Shown in pieces: positions 1-5,641 of a stretch of DNA of 6,688 nucleotides. Source of the stretch: Bacillota bacterium (GTDB lineage: Bacteria > Bacillota > Syntrophomonadia > Syntrophomonadales > Syntrophomonadaceae); the NCBI GenBank assembly GCA_017861475.1, contig JAGFXV010000082.1, positions 1 through 6,688 on the forward strand, given 5' to 3'. Numbering within the stretch: position 1 is the first letter of the stretch; the number at the start of each line of letters is the position of its first letter. The position numbers and the translations under genes were made by a program. The notes below the pieces were generated by a model. That model searched no databases, was not told where the DNA came from, and was given only the letters and a program-made list of their open reading frames with translations.

Positions 1-1
1 A

Positions 2-475
2 GTTGGCTATCATCCCAATGTTATTCTGGCTGGCCGAGAAATCAATATTGGTATGGGTAAATATATTGCCGATCAGACTGTGAAAGTCCTGATTTCAAAA
101 TCGTTGCCAGTAAAAGATTCTGCCGTGTTAATTCTGGGTTTTACTTTTAAAGAAAATATCAGGGATATACGCAATACCAGGGTAATCGATATTTACCATG
201 AATTGAACCAATATGGAGTGCGAACCTACGTTTATGACCCTCTGGCATCGCCAACAGATGTCGAAGAGGAATACGGTTTGAAGCTTATCAATCATTTGAA
301 TGATTTGGCTCCTTATCAGGCGATTATTATTGCGGTAAAACATGCCGAGTTCTATGATCTTAAACTTTCATATCTGCGTACAATTGCTGCTGATAATCCG
401 GTAATCATTGATATCAAAGCCATATATGACAAACATGAGGCTGAAAACTGTGGATTTACCTATTGGAGGTTATAA
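2..475 (+). CDS. UDP-sugar 6-dehydrogenase, C-terminal part (5' end outside window)
   Basis: The reading frame is open from base 2, so this is the C-terminal 157 residues of a gene that starts upstream; the ATG at 53 is an internal methionine. The visible part opens with GYHPNVILAGREIN and GMGKYIA, the typical substrate-domain end of the UDP-glucose/GDP-mannose dehydrogenase family. It continues into the C-terminal domain with ILGFTFKEN and DIRNTRV, then YDPLAS, as in TviB/WbpA/CapL-type enzymes that oxidise UDP-GlcNAc, UDP-GalNAc or a related UDP-hexose at C6 to a uronic acid, using two NAD+. The catalytic cysteine and the Rossmann NAD site lie outside the window, so the substrate cannot be assigned. 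The stop codon is one base before the ATG of the epimerase, so the two are almost certainly co-transcribed and act in sequence. The family call is firm; the exact substrate is unknown. Confidence 0.93.
   Translation, partial: VGYHPNVILAGREINIGMGKYIADQTVKVLISKSLPVKDSAVLILGFTFKENIRDIRNTRVIDIYHELNQYGVRTYVYDPLASPTDVEEEYGLKLINHLNDLAPYQAIIIAVKHAEFYDLKLSYLRTIAADNPVIIDIKAIYDKHEAENCGFTYWRL
465..469 (+). promoter_or_regulatory. Ribosome binding site that fixes the epimerase start
   Basis: GGAGG sits inside the last codons of the dehydrogenase gene, seven bases before the ATG at 477. It shows that the epimerase starts there rather than at the in-frame ATG at 408, which would add 23 residues ahead of the Rossmann fold that do not fit the family. 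Confidence 0.85.
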
Positions 476-476
476 A

Positions 477-1445
477 ATGCAAACGATCCTTGTAACTGGA
501 GTTGCAGGCTTTATTGGCAGTAAAGTGACAGAGTTTTTGTTGGACCAGGGATGTACAGTAATCGGAGTGGATAATCTCAATGATTATTATGATACAACGC
601 TTAAATATTGGCGCCTTGAAAGATTGCAGATGAATAACAATTTCACCTTTTATAAATTGGATATAGAAAATTACGAGGCTTTAGATATTATATTTCATAT
701 GCATCATCCTGATGCCGTGATTAACTTGGCGGCCCGGGCAGGGGTCAGATACAGTATGGAAAATCCTTTTGTTTATATGACCACCAATGCTGGAGGAACG
801 TTAAATCTATTGGATTTGTGCCGCCTACATGATGTGTCCAAGTTTGTACTGGCTTCAACCTCTTCTTTATATGCAGGGCAGACCATGCCTTTCCATGAGA
901 GTCTGGCTGTAAACACACCTATCTCTCCCTATGCCGCTTCTAAAAAAGCGGCTGAAAATATGGCCTATTCTTATCATTATCTTTATGGGCTTGATATTAC
1001 CATACTGCGATATTTCACTGTATATGGTCCTGCTGGTCGGCCGGATATGAGCATTTTCAGGTTCGCTAAATGGATTATCGAAGATAAGGCTTTACAAATA
1101 TTCGGCGATGGCAAACAGAGCCGGGATTTCACCTATGTAGACGATATTGCCAGAGGAACGATTGCTGCCCTTAAGCCTGTCGGTTATGAGGTAATAAACC
1201 TGGGTAATAATCATCCAGCCGACTTACTGAAAGTGGTTGATTTGATAGAAATATATACCGGTAAAAAAGCTGTTTTTGAGTATGAAGAATTTCATAAGGC
1301 AGATATTCTGGATACCTGGGCAGACATAAATAAAGCTAAAAACCTGTTGGGATGGTCACCGCAAATCGAACTTGAAGAAGGGATCCATAGAACCGCAGCA
1401 TGGTTTGAACAAAACTGGCAATGGTTACAAAACATTAGAACATAG
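477..1445 (+). CDS. NAD-dependent sugar-nucleotide epimerase, UDP-glucuronate 4-epimerase-like
   Basis: A 322-residue extended short-chain dehydrogenase/reductase, normal length for the family. It starts at the ATG served by GGAGG at 465-469. The N-terminal Rossmann fold shows TGVAGFIG at residues 7-14 and the NAD-ribose acidic residue D32 at the end of strand 2. The catalytic set is visible: S/T in ASTSSLYAG (about 126-134) and YAASK, giving Y152 and K156. The stretches ARAGVRYS (86-93), RYFTVYGPAGRPDM (178-191) and QSRDFTYVDD are hallmarks of the UDP-glucuronate 4-epimerase (CapI-like) branch. The expected reaction is C4 inversion of a UDP-uronic acid through a 4-keto intermediate in the cytoplasm. 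Its partner is the dehydrogenase immediately upstream, which would make the substrate; the pair would give, for example, UDP-galacturonate. A 4,6-dehydratase or another C4 epimerase of the same superfamily cannot be excluded from sequence alone. Confidence 0.9.
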   Translation: MQTILVTGVAGFIGSKVTEFLLDQGCTVIGVDNLNDYYDTTLKYWRLERLQMNNNFTFYKLDIENYEALDIIFHMHHPDAVINLAARAGVRYSMENPFVYMTTNAGGTLNLLDLCRLHDVSKFVLASTSSLYAGQTMPFHESLAVNTPISPYAASKKAAENMAYSYHYLYGLDITILRYFTVYGPAGRPDMSIFRFAKWIIEDKALQIFGDGKQSRDFTYVDDIARGTIAALKPVGYEVINLGNNHPADLLKVVDLIEIYTGKKAVFEYEEFHKADILDTWADINKAKNLLGWSPQIELEEGIHRTAAWFEQNWQWLQNIRT

Positions 1446-1719
1446 AGCCAAAAGAGCTTTTTGGGTAGACCTGAACAAAAATGTAACTTTATATGCTTCC
1501 AGCATAAAGCTACTGATTTTTGCCCGCAATTATACTAACTTTGTATCCCGTAATGGTATGTATTACCTACTGGCGGAATTGGCCAAGATCACTCTTGATC
1601 ATGAGGAAGAACGTCTGGAGATTGCAGAGCGTGGCTATGAAATGGTTCGAGCCCGACACTCAACGGCTAAACGAGTAGCAGAATTGTTTGCCGTGATTGA
1701 AAATATCATACAATCCTGA
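1439..1719 (+). pseudogene. Decayed C-terminal remnant of a CgeB-like glycosyltransferase
   Basis: No credible start or ribosome binding site exists, and the similarity is split between frames. One frame reads EPKELFG (1445-1465) and meets a stop; the next frame continues with VDLNKNVTLYAS from 1465, as if a base had been gained or lost in the run at about 1457-1465. The second frame then runs to the stop at 1717-1719 and contains EEERLEIAERGYEMVRARHS (1597-1656). That is the characteristic tail of CgeB/group-1 glycosyltransferases, where 'hpeEReeIAerGyerv..rHt' ends the GT-B fold. Only about 90 of the several hundred residues expected remain. It abuts the epimerase stop codon, so the junction probably marks a deletion that removed the body of the gene. 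An ORF in this frame could begin inside the epimerase gene (ATG at 1372), but that 5' part is just an out-of-frame shadow. CgeB itself is a spore-maturation protein; the family is wider than spores. Confidence 0.72.
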
Positions 1720-1745
1720 TAATAAAATAGCAAACGCATCTATTA

Positions 1746-1903
1746 AGGCCGGATGCCAGACTGAGCGCCAATGAACGTCTCATTGGCGCCTATGTGGATG
1801 AGCTGATCGAGGATGAGTCCACCGTGCAAATTGGTTTGGCATTGCCCATCCTAATTTCCGTGACTGGCTGCGTTGCGAAGCGGAGCGCAATATGACCTGG
1901 TAA
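1746..1903 (+). pseudogene. Internally deleted acetyl-CoA hydrolase / 4-hydroxybutyrate CoA-transferase remnant
   Basis: Two short pieces of the same family lie back to back in different frames. From about 1746 to 1841 one frame reads RPDARLSANER, then IGAYVDELIEDESTVQIGLA, matching the mid-protein block 'IGeyvasLIEDGaTLQlGIG' of CoA-transferases such as clostridial Cat2. From 1838 a second frame reads GIAHPNFRDWLRCEAERN and stops at 1901-1903, matching the extreme C-terminus of the family ('iAHPkFRdwL..ea'). In an intact enzyme these blocks are separated by roughly 180-200 residues, so one internal deletion with loss of frame explains the arrangement. The N-terminal half is also absent, and the usual Gly of LIEDG is Glu. 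No product is expected. The intact enzyme would move CoA between acyl groups in acid metabolism, unrelated to the glycan genes. Confidence 0.72.
1765..1789 (+). other. Perfect 10-bp inverted repeat
   Basis: GCGCCAATGA at 1765-1774 pairs perfectly with TCATTGGCGC at 1780-1789 around a 5-base loop. No T-tract follows on either strand, so it is not a classical intrinsic terminator. It lies inside the CoA-transferase remnant and overlaps its readable codons (SANERLIGA), so it may simply be coding sequence that happens to be palindromic, or a fold that arose during decay. Confidence 0.6.
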
Positions 1904-1916
1904 GTATGTTATAAAT

Positions 1917-1978
1917 ATAAATCTCCCTTCAATCAGATCATTTGTTAATAACTGATCTGTTAATGAAGGGAGATTTAT
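1917..1978. terminator. Long hairpin, probable bidirectional terminator between convergent genes
   Basis: A perfect 15-bp outer stem (1917-1931 with 1964-1978, core CTCCCTTCA/TGAAGGGAG), a small asymmetric internal loop, a 7-bp inner stem (CAGATCA at 1934-1940 with TGATCTG at 1953-1959) and a 12-base loop. The outer stem is AT-rich at its base, so it presents T-rich sequence on the exit side in both directions, most clearly on the - strand, where TTTATA follows. It begins 14 bases after the stop of the CoA-transferase remnant and lies 12 bases beyond the stop of the - strand gene ending at 1991, exactly where a shared terminator for converging transcription is expected. Confidence 0.75.
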
Positions 1979-1990
1979 CAATGACAGTTG

Positions 1991-2701
1991 CTATTGCACT
2001 ATTAGGATGTGGGCATGGGCGGCAATATAAAGCGTCTGCCCGGCATAAGCACTTACATCCACCGTGAAGGTATAGGTATCGAAATATTCGGCGGGATCTG
2101 TGACCGTATACTGGTACGGGAAACCGCCCGGGTTACTGTTCACCGGAGCAACGTTGCTTACATATAGATGCACCTGATTCATGATATAGGGACTATCGGT
2201 CGTATATGTCACCAACAGATCATTCCCCTGCCGCAGCATTTCTACAGTCCCTACGGGGATATTATTGTTGCCTAATCCAAGAACGACGGTCTTTTCTAAT
2301 TCCGCACTGCCCAGAGTAGTATACTGAGCGTTGCCTTGCCCGAATTCTGTTCCCACTGCCCAGGCTGAGCCTGCATCAACAAAAGGAGGCGGTGTGGGAG
2401 GTGTGGGCGGTATATCGAGAATATCTTCCAGTTTAAACTGCAGCAGCATCTGGTTTTTCAAAACCGTTTCCAACGTGCGCCTGACTTCACGGTTGATTGA
2501 TATCAGCCCGGCAAATGAAGGCGCTGTAACTGACAGACCAGGCAGGGTGCCTAAGGCAGCCTGTAATTTTTCACTTTCGGTATTAATGATATGCGCCAAT
2601 CCTATTTCTTCCAGGGCAACAGAAGCTAGCAGCAGGTTGACGACCTGAGTCCGGTTGATGCTGATGGTTGGTGTTATTTGCGAAATAGTTGGAAATGACA
2701 T
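1991..2701 (-). CDS. Two-domain putative spore-surface (exosporium-like) protein
   Basis: A 236-residue protein starting at the ATG at 2701, with AAAGGA upstream at a 10-base spacing. No signal peptide or membrane segment is visible. Residues about 18-95 are helical and include LLLASVALEEIGLAHIINTE (24-42) and ISINREVRRTL followed by NQMLLQFKLED. This resembles an N-terminal domain I recall from hypothetical and collagen-like surface proteins of spore-forming Firmicutes ('SvAleElGLshIiNAEgEKiQ'). A proline linker (PPTPPTPPP, 98-106) leads to a C-terminal domain, about 107-236, that looks beta-rich: MLRQGNDLLVTYTTDSPY, HLYVSNVAP, then YAGQTLYIAAHA near the end. Such domains occur in secreted or surface proteins. 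It lies downstream of two glycosyltransferase genes but has a 58-bp gap with its own promoter candidate. A role as a structural or glycan-bearing surface protein is inference; no enzymatic motif is seen. Confidence 0.75.
   Translation of the reverse strand: MSFPTISQITPTISINRTQVVNLLLASVALEEIGLAHIINTESEKLQAALGTLPGLSVTAPSFAGLISINREVRRTLETVLKNQMLLQFKLEDILDIPPTPPTPPPFVDAGSAWAVGTEFGQGNAQYTTLGSAELEKTVVLGLGNNNIPVGTVEMLRQGNDLLVTYTTDSPYIMNQVHLYVSNVAPVNSNPGGFPYQYTVTDPAEYFDTYTFTVDVSAYAGQTLYIAAHAHILIVQ
2388..2414. repeat. 9-bp tandem repeat encoding a PPT linker
   Basis: About two and a half copies of a G-rich 9-bp unit (GGCGGTGTG, GGAGGTGTG, then GGCGGT...) encode, on the - strand, the proline-threonine linker between the two domains of the 1991-2701 protein. 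The unit is a multiple of three, so copy-number changes would lengthen or shorten the linker without breaking frame. Confidence 0.65.
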
Positions 2702-2711
2702 TTAAACCATA

Positions 2712-2717
2712 TCCTTT
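2712..2717 (-). promoter_or_regulatory. Ribosome binding site of the surface-protein gene
   Basis: AAAGGA on the - strand, 10 bases upstream of the ATG at 2701. It is moderate in strength but is the only purine-rich site nearby and supports this start codon. Confidence 0.6.
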
Positions 2718-2733
2718 CGATTAAATTACATAA

Positions 2734-2760
2734 TAGTTTATGCAGGATTCCATATTTTGT
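2734..2760 (-). promoter_or_regulatory. Candidate sigma-K-type promoter
   Basis: On the - strand CATAAACTA (2742-2734) fits the late mother-cell sigma-K -10 consensus CATAnnnTA at every fixed base. An AC (2760-2759, within AACA) lies 16 bases upstream, as in the sigma-K -35 element. Transcription would start near 2728 and give a leader of about 27 bases that includes the AAAGGA site. The -35 element overlaps the stop codon of the upstream glycosyltransferase gene. The -35 consensus is very short, so chance is possible; expression of this gene during sporulation would fit the exosporium-like protein it drives. Confidence 0.4.
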
Positions 2761-3575
2761 TATTGTTCATGACCGGCTTTATATTCTTCCAACCGGTTTA
2801 GATCAACAGGTCTGTAAATGTGAAAAGCCGGATAGTGGGTATCAACAAACAGCTCGAATCCCAGAGCGACAGCACGAATACAGAAATGCCGGTCTTCACC
2901 GATAAAGCTGATATTATAAATCTGATTAAAATTAACGCCTGACTGCAAAGCCTTGCGGCTTATCAGGGTGCAGGCACCCAGCCCGCCAACCTTGTAAACT
3001 CCGGGAACTTTCAATTTATTAATGAATAACTGCACCCTTTGAAATATTTCATTTTGGGTTAGGTTTTCTTCAACTGTACTTTCATACAGGTTATACTGAT
3101 CACCAACCCATACCTGTGGCAACTCCGGCAAATCTGCTTCCCATCTGGTCCAGAATATTTCCGCCACAATATCTTTTTTAAGCCCCAGCAAATGAATCAG
3201 CGTCTGCGGATGGAGAACTATATCGGAGTCTAGCAAAAACAAAAAATCATAGCCTTCTTTCCTCGCCAGATTGATCATGATGTTTTTAAAACCAGCTACT
3301 TTCCAGATAAGTTCCTCTTCCCAGATATGAGTACTTTCATTGCAAATATAAGGTTTGTCATGCCTGGTTCTCATTATGGAAGTATTGTGATTTTGGGTAG
3401 AGAAATCAGACAGCAGTTGACTTGACTCCTCCTCAAGGTTGTCATCGACAAAAAAATAATCCAGTTCATACATCCCCCCGCAATTTAATTGCCTGATACT
3501 CTGCAGGAAGTGTTGCAGAATGTCAGCCTTTTGACGGATTGGAGATCCCAGCAATACTCTGGTTTTATTTTTCAT
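2760..3575 (-). CDS. GT-A fold glycosyltransferase (GT2/Anp1-like)
   Basis: A 271-residue cytoplasmic-type glycosyltransferase without membrane segments. An N-terminal nucleotide-binding strand (RVLLGSPIRQK, 6-16) and YFFVDDN (40-46) begin the GT-A fold. The metal- and nucleotide-sugar-binding DxD motif is LLDSDIV, with D116 and D118. The acceptor side shows KVGGLGACTLISRKA (195-209) and FIGEDRHFCIRA (224-235), reminiscent of the GEDRHF signature of Anp1/GT2-type enzymes, followed by HIYR (252-255). The start at 3575 lies 4 bases after the stop of the GT4 gene, with AGGG in the overlapping end of that gene as ribosome binding site, so translation is probably coupled. It should transfer a sugar from a nucleotide donor in building the locus's glycan; donor and acceptor cannot be read from the sequence. 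Confidence 0.85.
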   Translation of the reverse strand: MKNKTRVLLGSPIRQKADILQHFLQSIRQLNCGGMYELDYFFVDDNLEEESSQLLSDFSTQNHNTSIMRTRHDKPYICNESTHIWEEELIWKVAGFKNIMINLARKEGYDFLFLLDSDIVLHPQTLIHLLGLKKDIVAEIFWTRWEADLPELPQVWVGDQYNLYESTVEENLTQNEIFQRVQLFINKLKVPGVYKVGGLGACTLISRKALQSGVNFNQIYNISFIGEDRHFCIRAVALGFELFVDTHYPAFHIYRPVDLNRLEEYKAGHEQ

Positions 3576-3579
3576 AAAA

Positions 3580-5505
3580 TCATCCCTGCCATTCTATGGT
3601 TAGATCACAAGCAGCAAACAGTGGAGCATCAGGCGCCAGCCATTGCAGGCGGGCAAAACTTAATGCCGGATCAGGATCGCGGTCAGAACGAATGTAGACC
3701 AGATCGCCCCCGGCTAATAAGCTGGTGATGCATTTTCCCAATTTCCTGAAATCGTCCGGGCATTTTTCAAGTTTTATCTCAATAACCCGGCTGCGGTCAT
3801 TATTATAGAATTGTGTTTCCTCCATTTTATTCTCTAGTACAGACAGCCAGTGTTTTTGCCATTTCTCACGGGAAAAAGCCTGGGCCACTTCACAGCTTCT
3901 GGCTTTATACAATTTCATCTGCCCGCTGTTTTCCAATAAATTCACGATGGCTTGTTTGAGATCCTCAGGCCGGGGATCAATCAGACTGCCATTGTAATCA
4001 TTGATAATTAAATCAGATAATCCGCCAATGCGGGTAGCTATCACCGCATTGCCACATGCCATGGCTTCAAGGCAAGACAAACTAGTGCCCTCGCTATGCA
4101 TGGAAGGAATCAAGGCAATATCCGCAGCTTGATATGCCTGCGGCATTTCATCCATTCCCAGCGGACAATATTTAACCCTTTTACCCCATTTGACTTGCTT
4201 GTCAAGAACCTGAGCAATGTCCTCTTCTCCTCCCCGGCCGACAAAATGGAATTCTGTTTCGGGATACTTTTCCAAAATCTCATCCATAATTTCCAGAACC
4301 AAATACAAGCCGCGGGCCGAATAAAGTTGTCGGGGGTATAGAATAACCGTCTTGTATCTATGCAGAAGATAATTTTCTCTTGGTTTAAAGGCATTCAAAT
4401 TTACATAATTGGCAATCAATTTGGTTTTCTGCCCGAGGGCAAAATCCACCGTCTGCAGCCAGTTGGCAGTATTTGTATCGACCGAGATCAGTTCCTCACA
4501 AGCTCTTGCGCCCTCGATATAACGCCCGTTCATTACCCAGAACTCAACCGCGTTTTCAAAATCATTATAGGGATTATCCCAGGAAACTCCGTGGCTAATG
4601 CCTATATTGGGGAGCGCTGCTGCCGGCCAGGCTTCAAAAAAGGCTGAATAGATGTTGAGAGCGGTTCGTCCTTGCACCAGTTCATAAAAGATCCGATTGA
4701 AATCCCGGGCGCATTTTAGTATCCAGCCGTCTGCTGTAACTCCGCGGCGGCTCAGGGAAACGATATTGATATTCCCGAAATGTCGCATCCACGGGTAATC
4801 TCCGTATTGAAAAACCACCATTTCCCTGTGCAGTTGTGTACAAACATCTGCCAAATCAAGAAGATAGCGTTCCGCTCCCCCGCTGTAAAAGAATTCGCCT
4901 TTGAAATCAAGAAAAGTTGCCGTCATAACCGCAACTTTGTTCAACAAATCTAGGTTGGCATAGAGCAGCCAGCCTCGTGGGAGCGAGCATATTTTTTTCT
5001 CCAGCAGATTTACATTAATCTTATTATGCAGACCTGTGCCAAGTTGCACCCCTCTGTTGTCCGAGTGGTATTTTTCAATATCTGCGGGAACTGACTGGAA
5101 GTAACTGATAAGATCAGCCTGGCTGTATATTTCATCCGCCTGGCCGGCAGAAGAAGCTTCGGCATGAAACCAGATCAGCTTATGTGGCATGATTTCTTTC
5201 CAATCCGAGTGGATATTGCGCGTGGTCAATACAACAGCGGAAAGACTGCTCATAATTGGCACCAGGGATAACCCATGATTGATTAAAATCATATTCTCAT
5301 CGATGAGTTCAATACTGCCTAAAGCTGAAGGTTGGCAAATAAAACACAGGTAACCGGTGGCGGCAAATTCTGTGAGGAGTTTGATCAAATCGGGCTCGGG
5401 CTGACCTTCATCAGAAATGAGATACAGGATGATCGCTTTATACTTGCAGTCATTCATAAGCTTAACTATATCCATCATCCCGGCATTAAACTGTTTATCC
5501 GTCAT
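3580..5505 (-). CDS. Large GT4 (GT-B) glycosyltransferase with N- and C-terminal extensions
   Basis: A 641-residue protein, well beyond the usual 350-400 of a GT4 enzyme. The catalytic GT-B core spans about 188-560. It opens with VAVMTATFLDFKGEFFYSGG and GGAERYLLDLADVC (209-222). ISHGVSWD (303-310) follows. The second Rossmann domain begins at ILYPRQLYSARG (388-399) and holds FVGRGGE (421-427). The EX7E motif is E472/E480 in SEGTSLSCLEAMACGNAVIATRIGG. Residues 1-170 look like a second, degenerate glycosyltransferase-like half, with alternating hydrophobic strands and LTTRNIHSDW but no catalytic motif. Residues about 565-641 form a small separate domain containing LVYIRSDRDPDP and WLAPDAPLF. 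The start at 5505 has AAGGAG 9 bases upstream. It heads a two-gene operon with the GT-A enzyme downstream. It is expected to act as a retaining transferase in glycan assembly; the role of the extensions is unknown. Confidence 0.9.
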   Translation of the reverse strand: MTDKQFNAGMMDIVKLMNDCKYKAIILYLISDEGQPEPDLIKLLTEFAATGYLCFICQPSALGSIELIDENMILINHGLSLVPIMSSLSAVVLTTRNIHSDWKEIMPHKLIWFHAEASSAGQADEIYSQADLISYFQSVPADIEKYHSDNRGVQLGTGLHNKINVNLLEKKICSLPRGWLLYANLDLLNKVAVMTATFLDFKGEFFYSGGAERYLLDLADVCTQLHREMVVFQYGDYPWMRHFGNINIVSLSRRGVTADGWILKCARDFNRIFYELVQGRTALNIYSAFFEAWPAAALPNIGISHGVSWDNPYNDFENAVEFWVMNGRYIEGARACEELISVDTNTANWLQTVDFALGQKTKLIANYVNLNAFKPRENYLLHRYKTVILYPRQLYSARGLYLVLEIMDEILEKYPETEFHFVGRGGEEDIAQVLDKQVKWGKRVKYCPLGMDEMPQAYQAADIALIPSMHSEGTSLSCLEAMACGNAVIATRIGGLSDLIINDYNGSLIDPRPEDLKQAIVNLLENSGQMKLYKARSCEVAQAFSREKWQKHWLSVLENKMEETQFYNNDRSRVIEIKLEKCPDDFRKLGKCITSLLAGGDLVYIRSDRDPDPALSFARLQWLAPDAPLFAACDLTIEWQG

Positions 5506-5641
5506 ACAGCATTACTCCTTCTGTCAACATCTCGGATAGCAAGCCTTTAAGAATGAAATTGGCAAACACGCCTGAATTTCCAAATTCATATTATTTAGGT
5601 AAGATAATTACTTTGATTTTATTCTATGAGGAGGTGAGCTT
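5506..5641. promoter_or_regulatory. Divergent intergenic region with promoter candidates and a palindrome
   Basis: These 136 bases separate the GT4 gene (-) from the methyltransferase gene (+) and must hold promoters for both unless transcription reads through. GAATTTCCAAATTC (5574-5587) is a palindrome with 6-bp arms and a 2-base centre, a possible operator. For the + strand, CATATTATT (5587-5595) with AC 17 bases upstream (5568-5569) is one mismatch from a sigma-K-type promoter. For the - strand, TTGCCA (5564-5559) resembles a -35 box but only a poor -10 (TGCTAT) follows at 18 bases. None is strong on its own. Confidence 0.35.
5630..5637 (+). promoter_or_regulatory. Strong ribosome binding site for a TTG start
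   Basis: GGAGGTGA is a near-perfect anti-Shine-Dalgarno match, with GGAGG ending 7 bases before TTG at 5642. It settles the non-ATG start of the methyltransferase; the ATG at 5626 just upstream runs into a stop after three codons. Confidence 0.85.

Noticed and set aside
408..476. Longer epimerase start at ATG 408
   Set aside because: The extra 23 residues overlap the dehydrogenase gene, have no family match, and the GGAGG site is placed for ATG 477.
1558..1719. A possible small gene starting at the ATG at 1558 (MYYLLAELAK)
   Set aside because: No ribosome binding site precedes it and its residues are the tail of a CgeB-like transferase, so it is better read as part of the pseudogene.
1765..1789. 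Perfect hairpin as an intrinsic terminator for the epimerase operon
   Set aside because: No T-tract follows on either strand, and the bases still read as CoA-transferase codons; the hairpin at 1917-1978 is the better terminator.
1917..1978. The long hairpin as a miniature transposable element or phage attachment site
   Set aside because: No target-site duplication or second copy is seen, and its place between convergent stops is fully explained by a terminator.
1790..1981. A 63-codon open frame on the - strand beginning with MINLPSLTDQ
   Set aside because: It is antisense to the CoA-transferase remnant and runs through the terminator hairpin. It has no ribosome binding site and no recognisable protein pattern.
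2331..2648. A 105-codon + strand frame opposite the surface-protein gene, with a glycine-rich stretch and an AAAGGAGG sequence inside
   Set aside because: The glycine run is only the reverse complement of the proline linker, and the Shine-Dalgarno-like bases are that same repeat. The sense gene has the better start, ribosome binding site and domain logic.
4096..4647. Several + and - strand frames of 80-95 codons within the GT4 gene
   Set aside because: All lie within the strongly supported GT4 reading frame and show no independent initiation signals or protein motifs.
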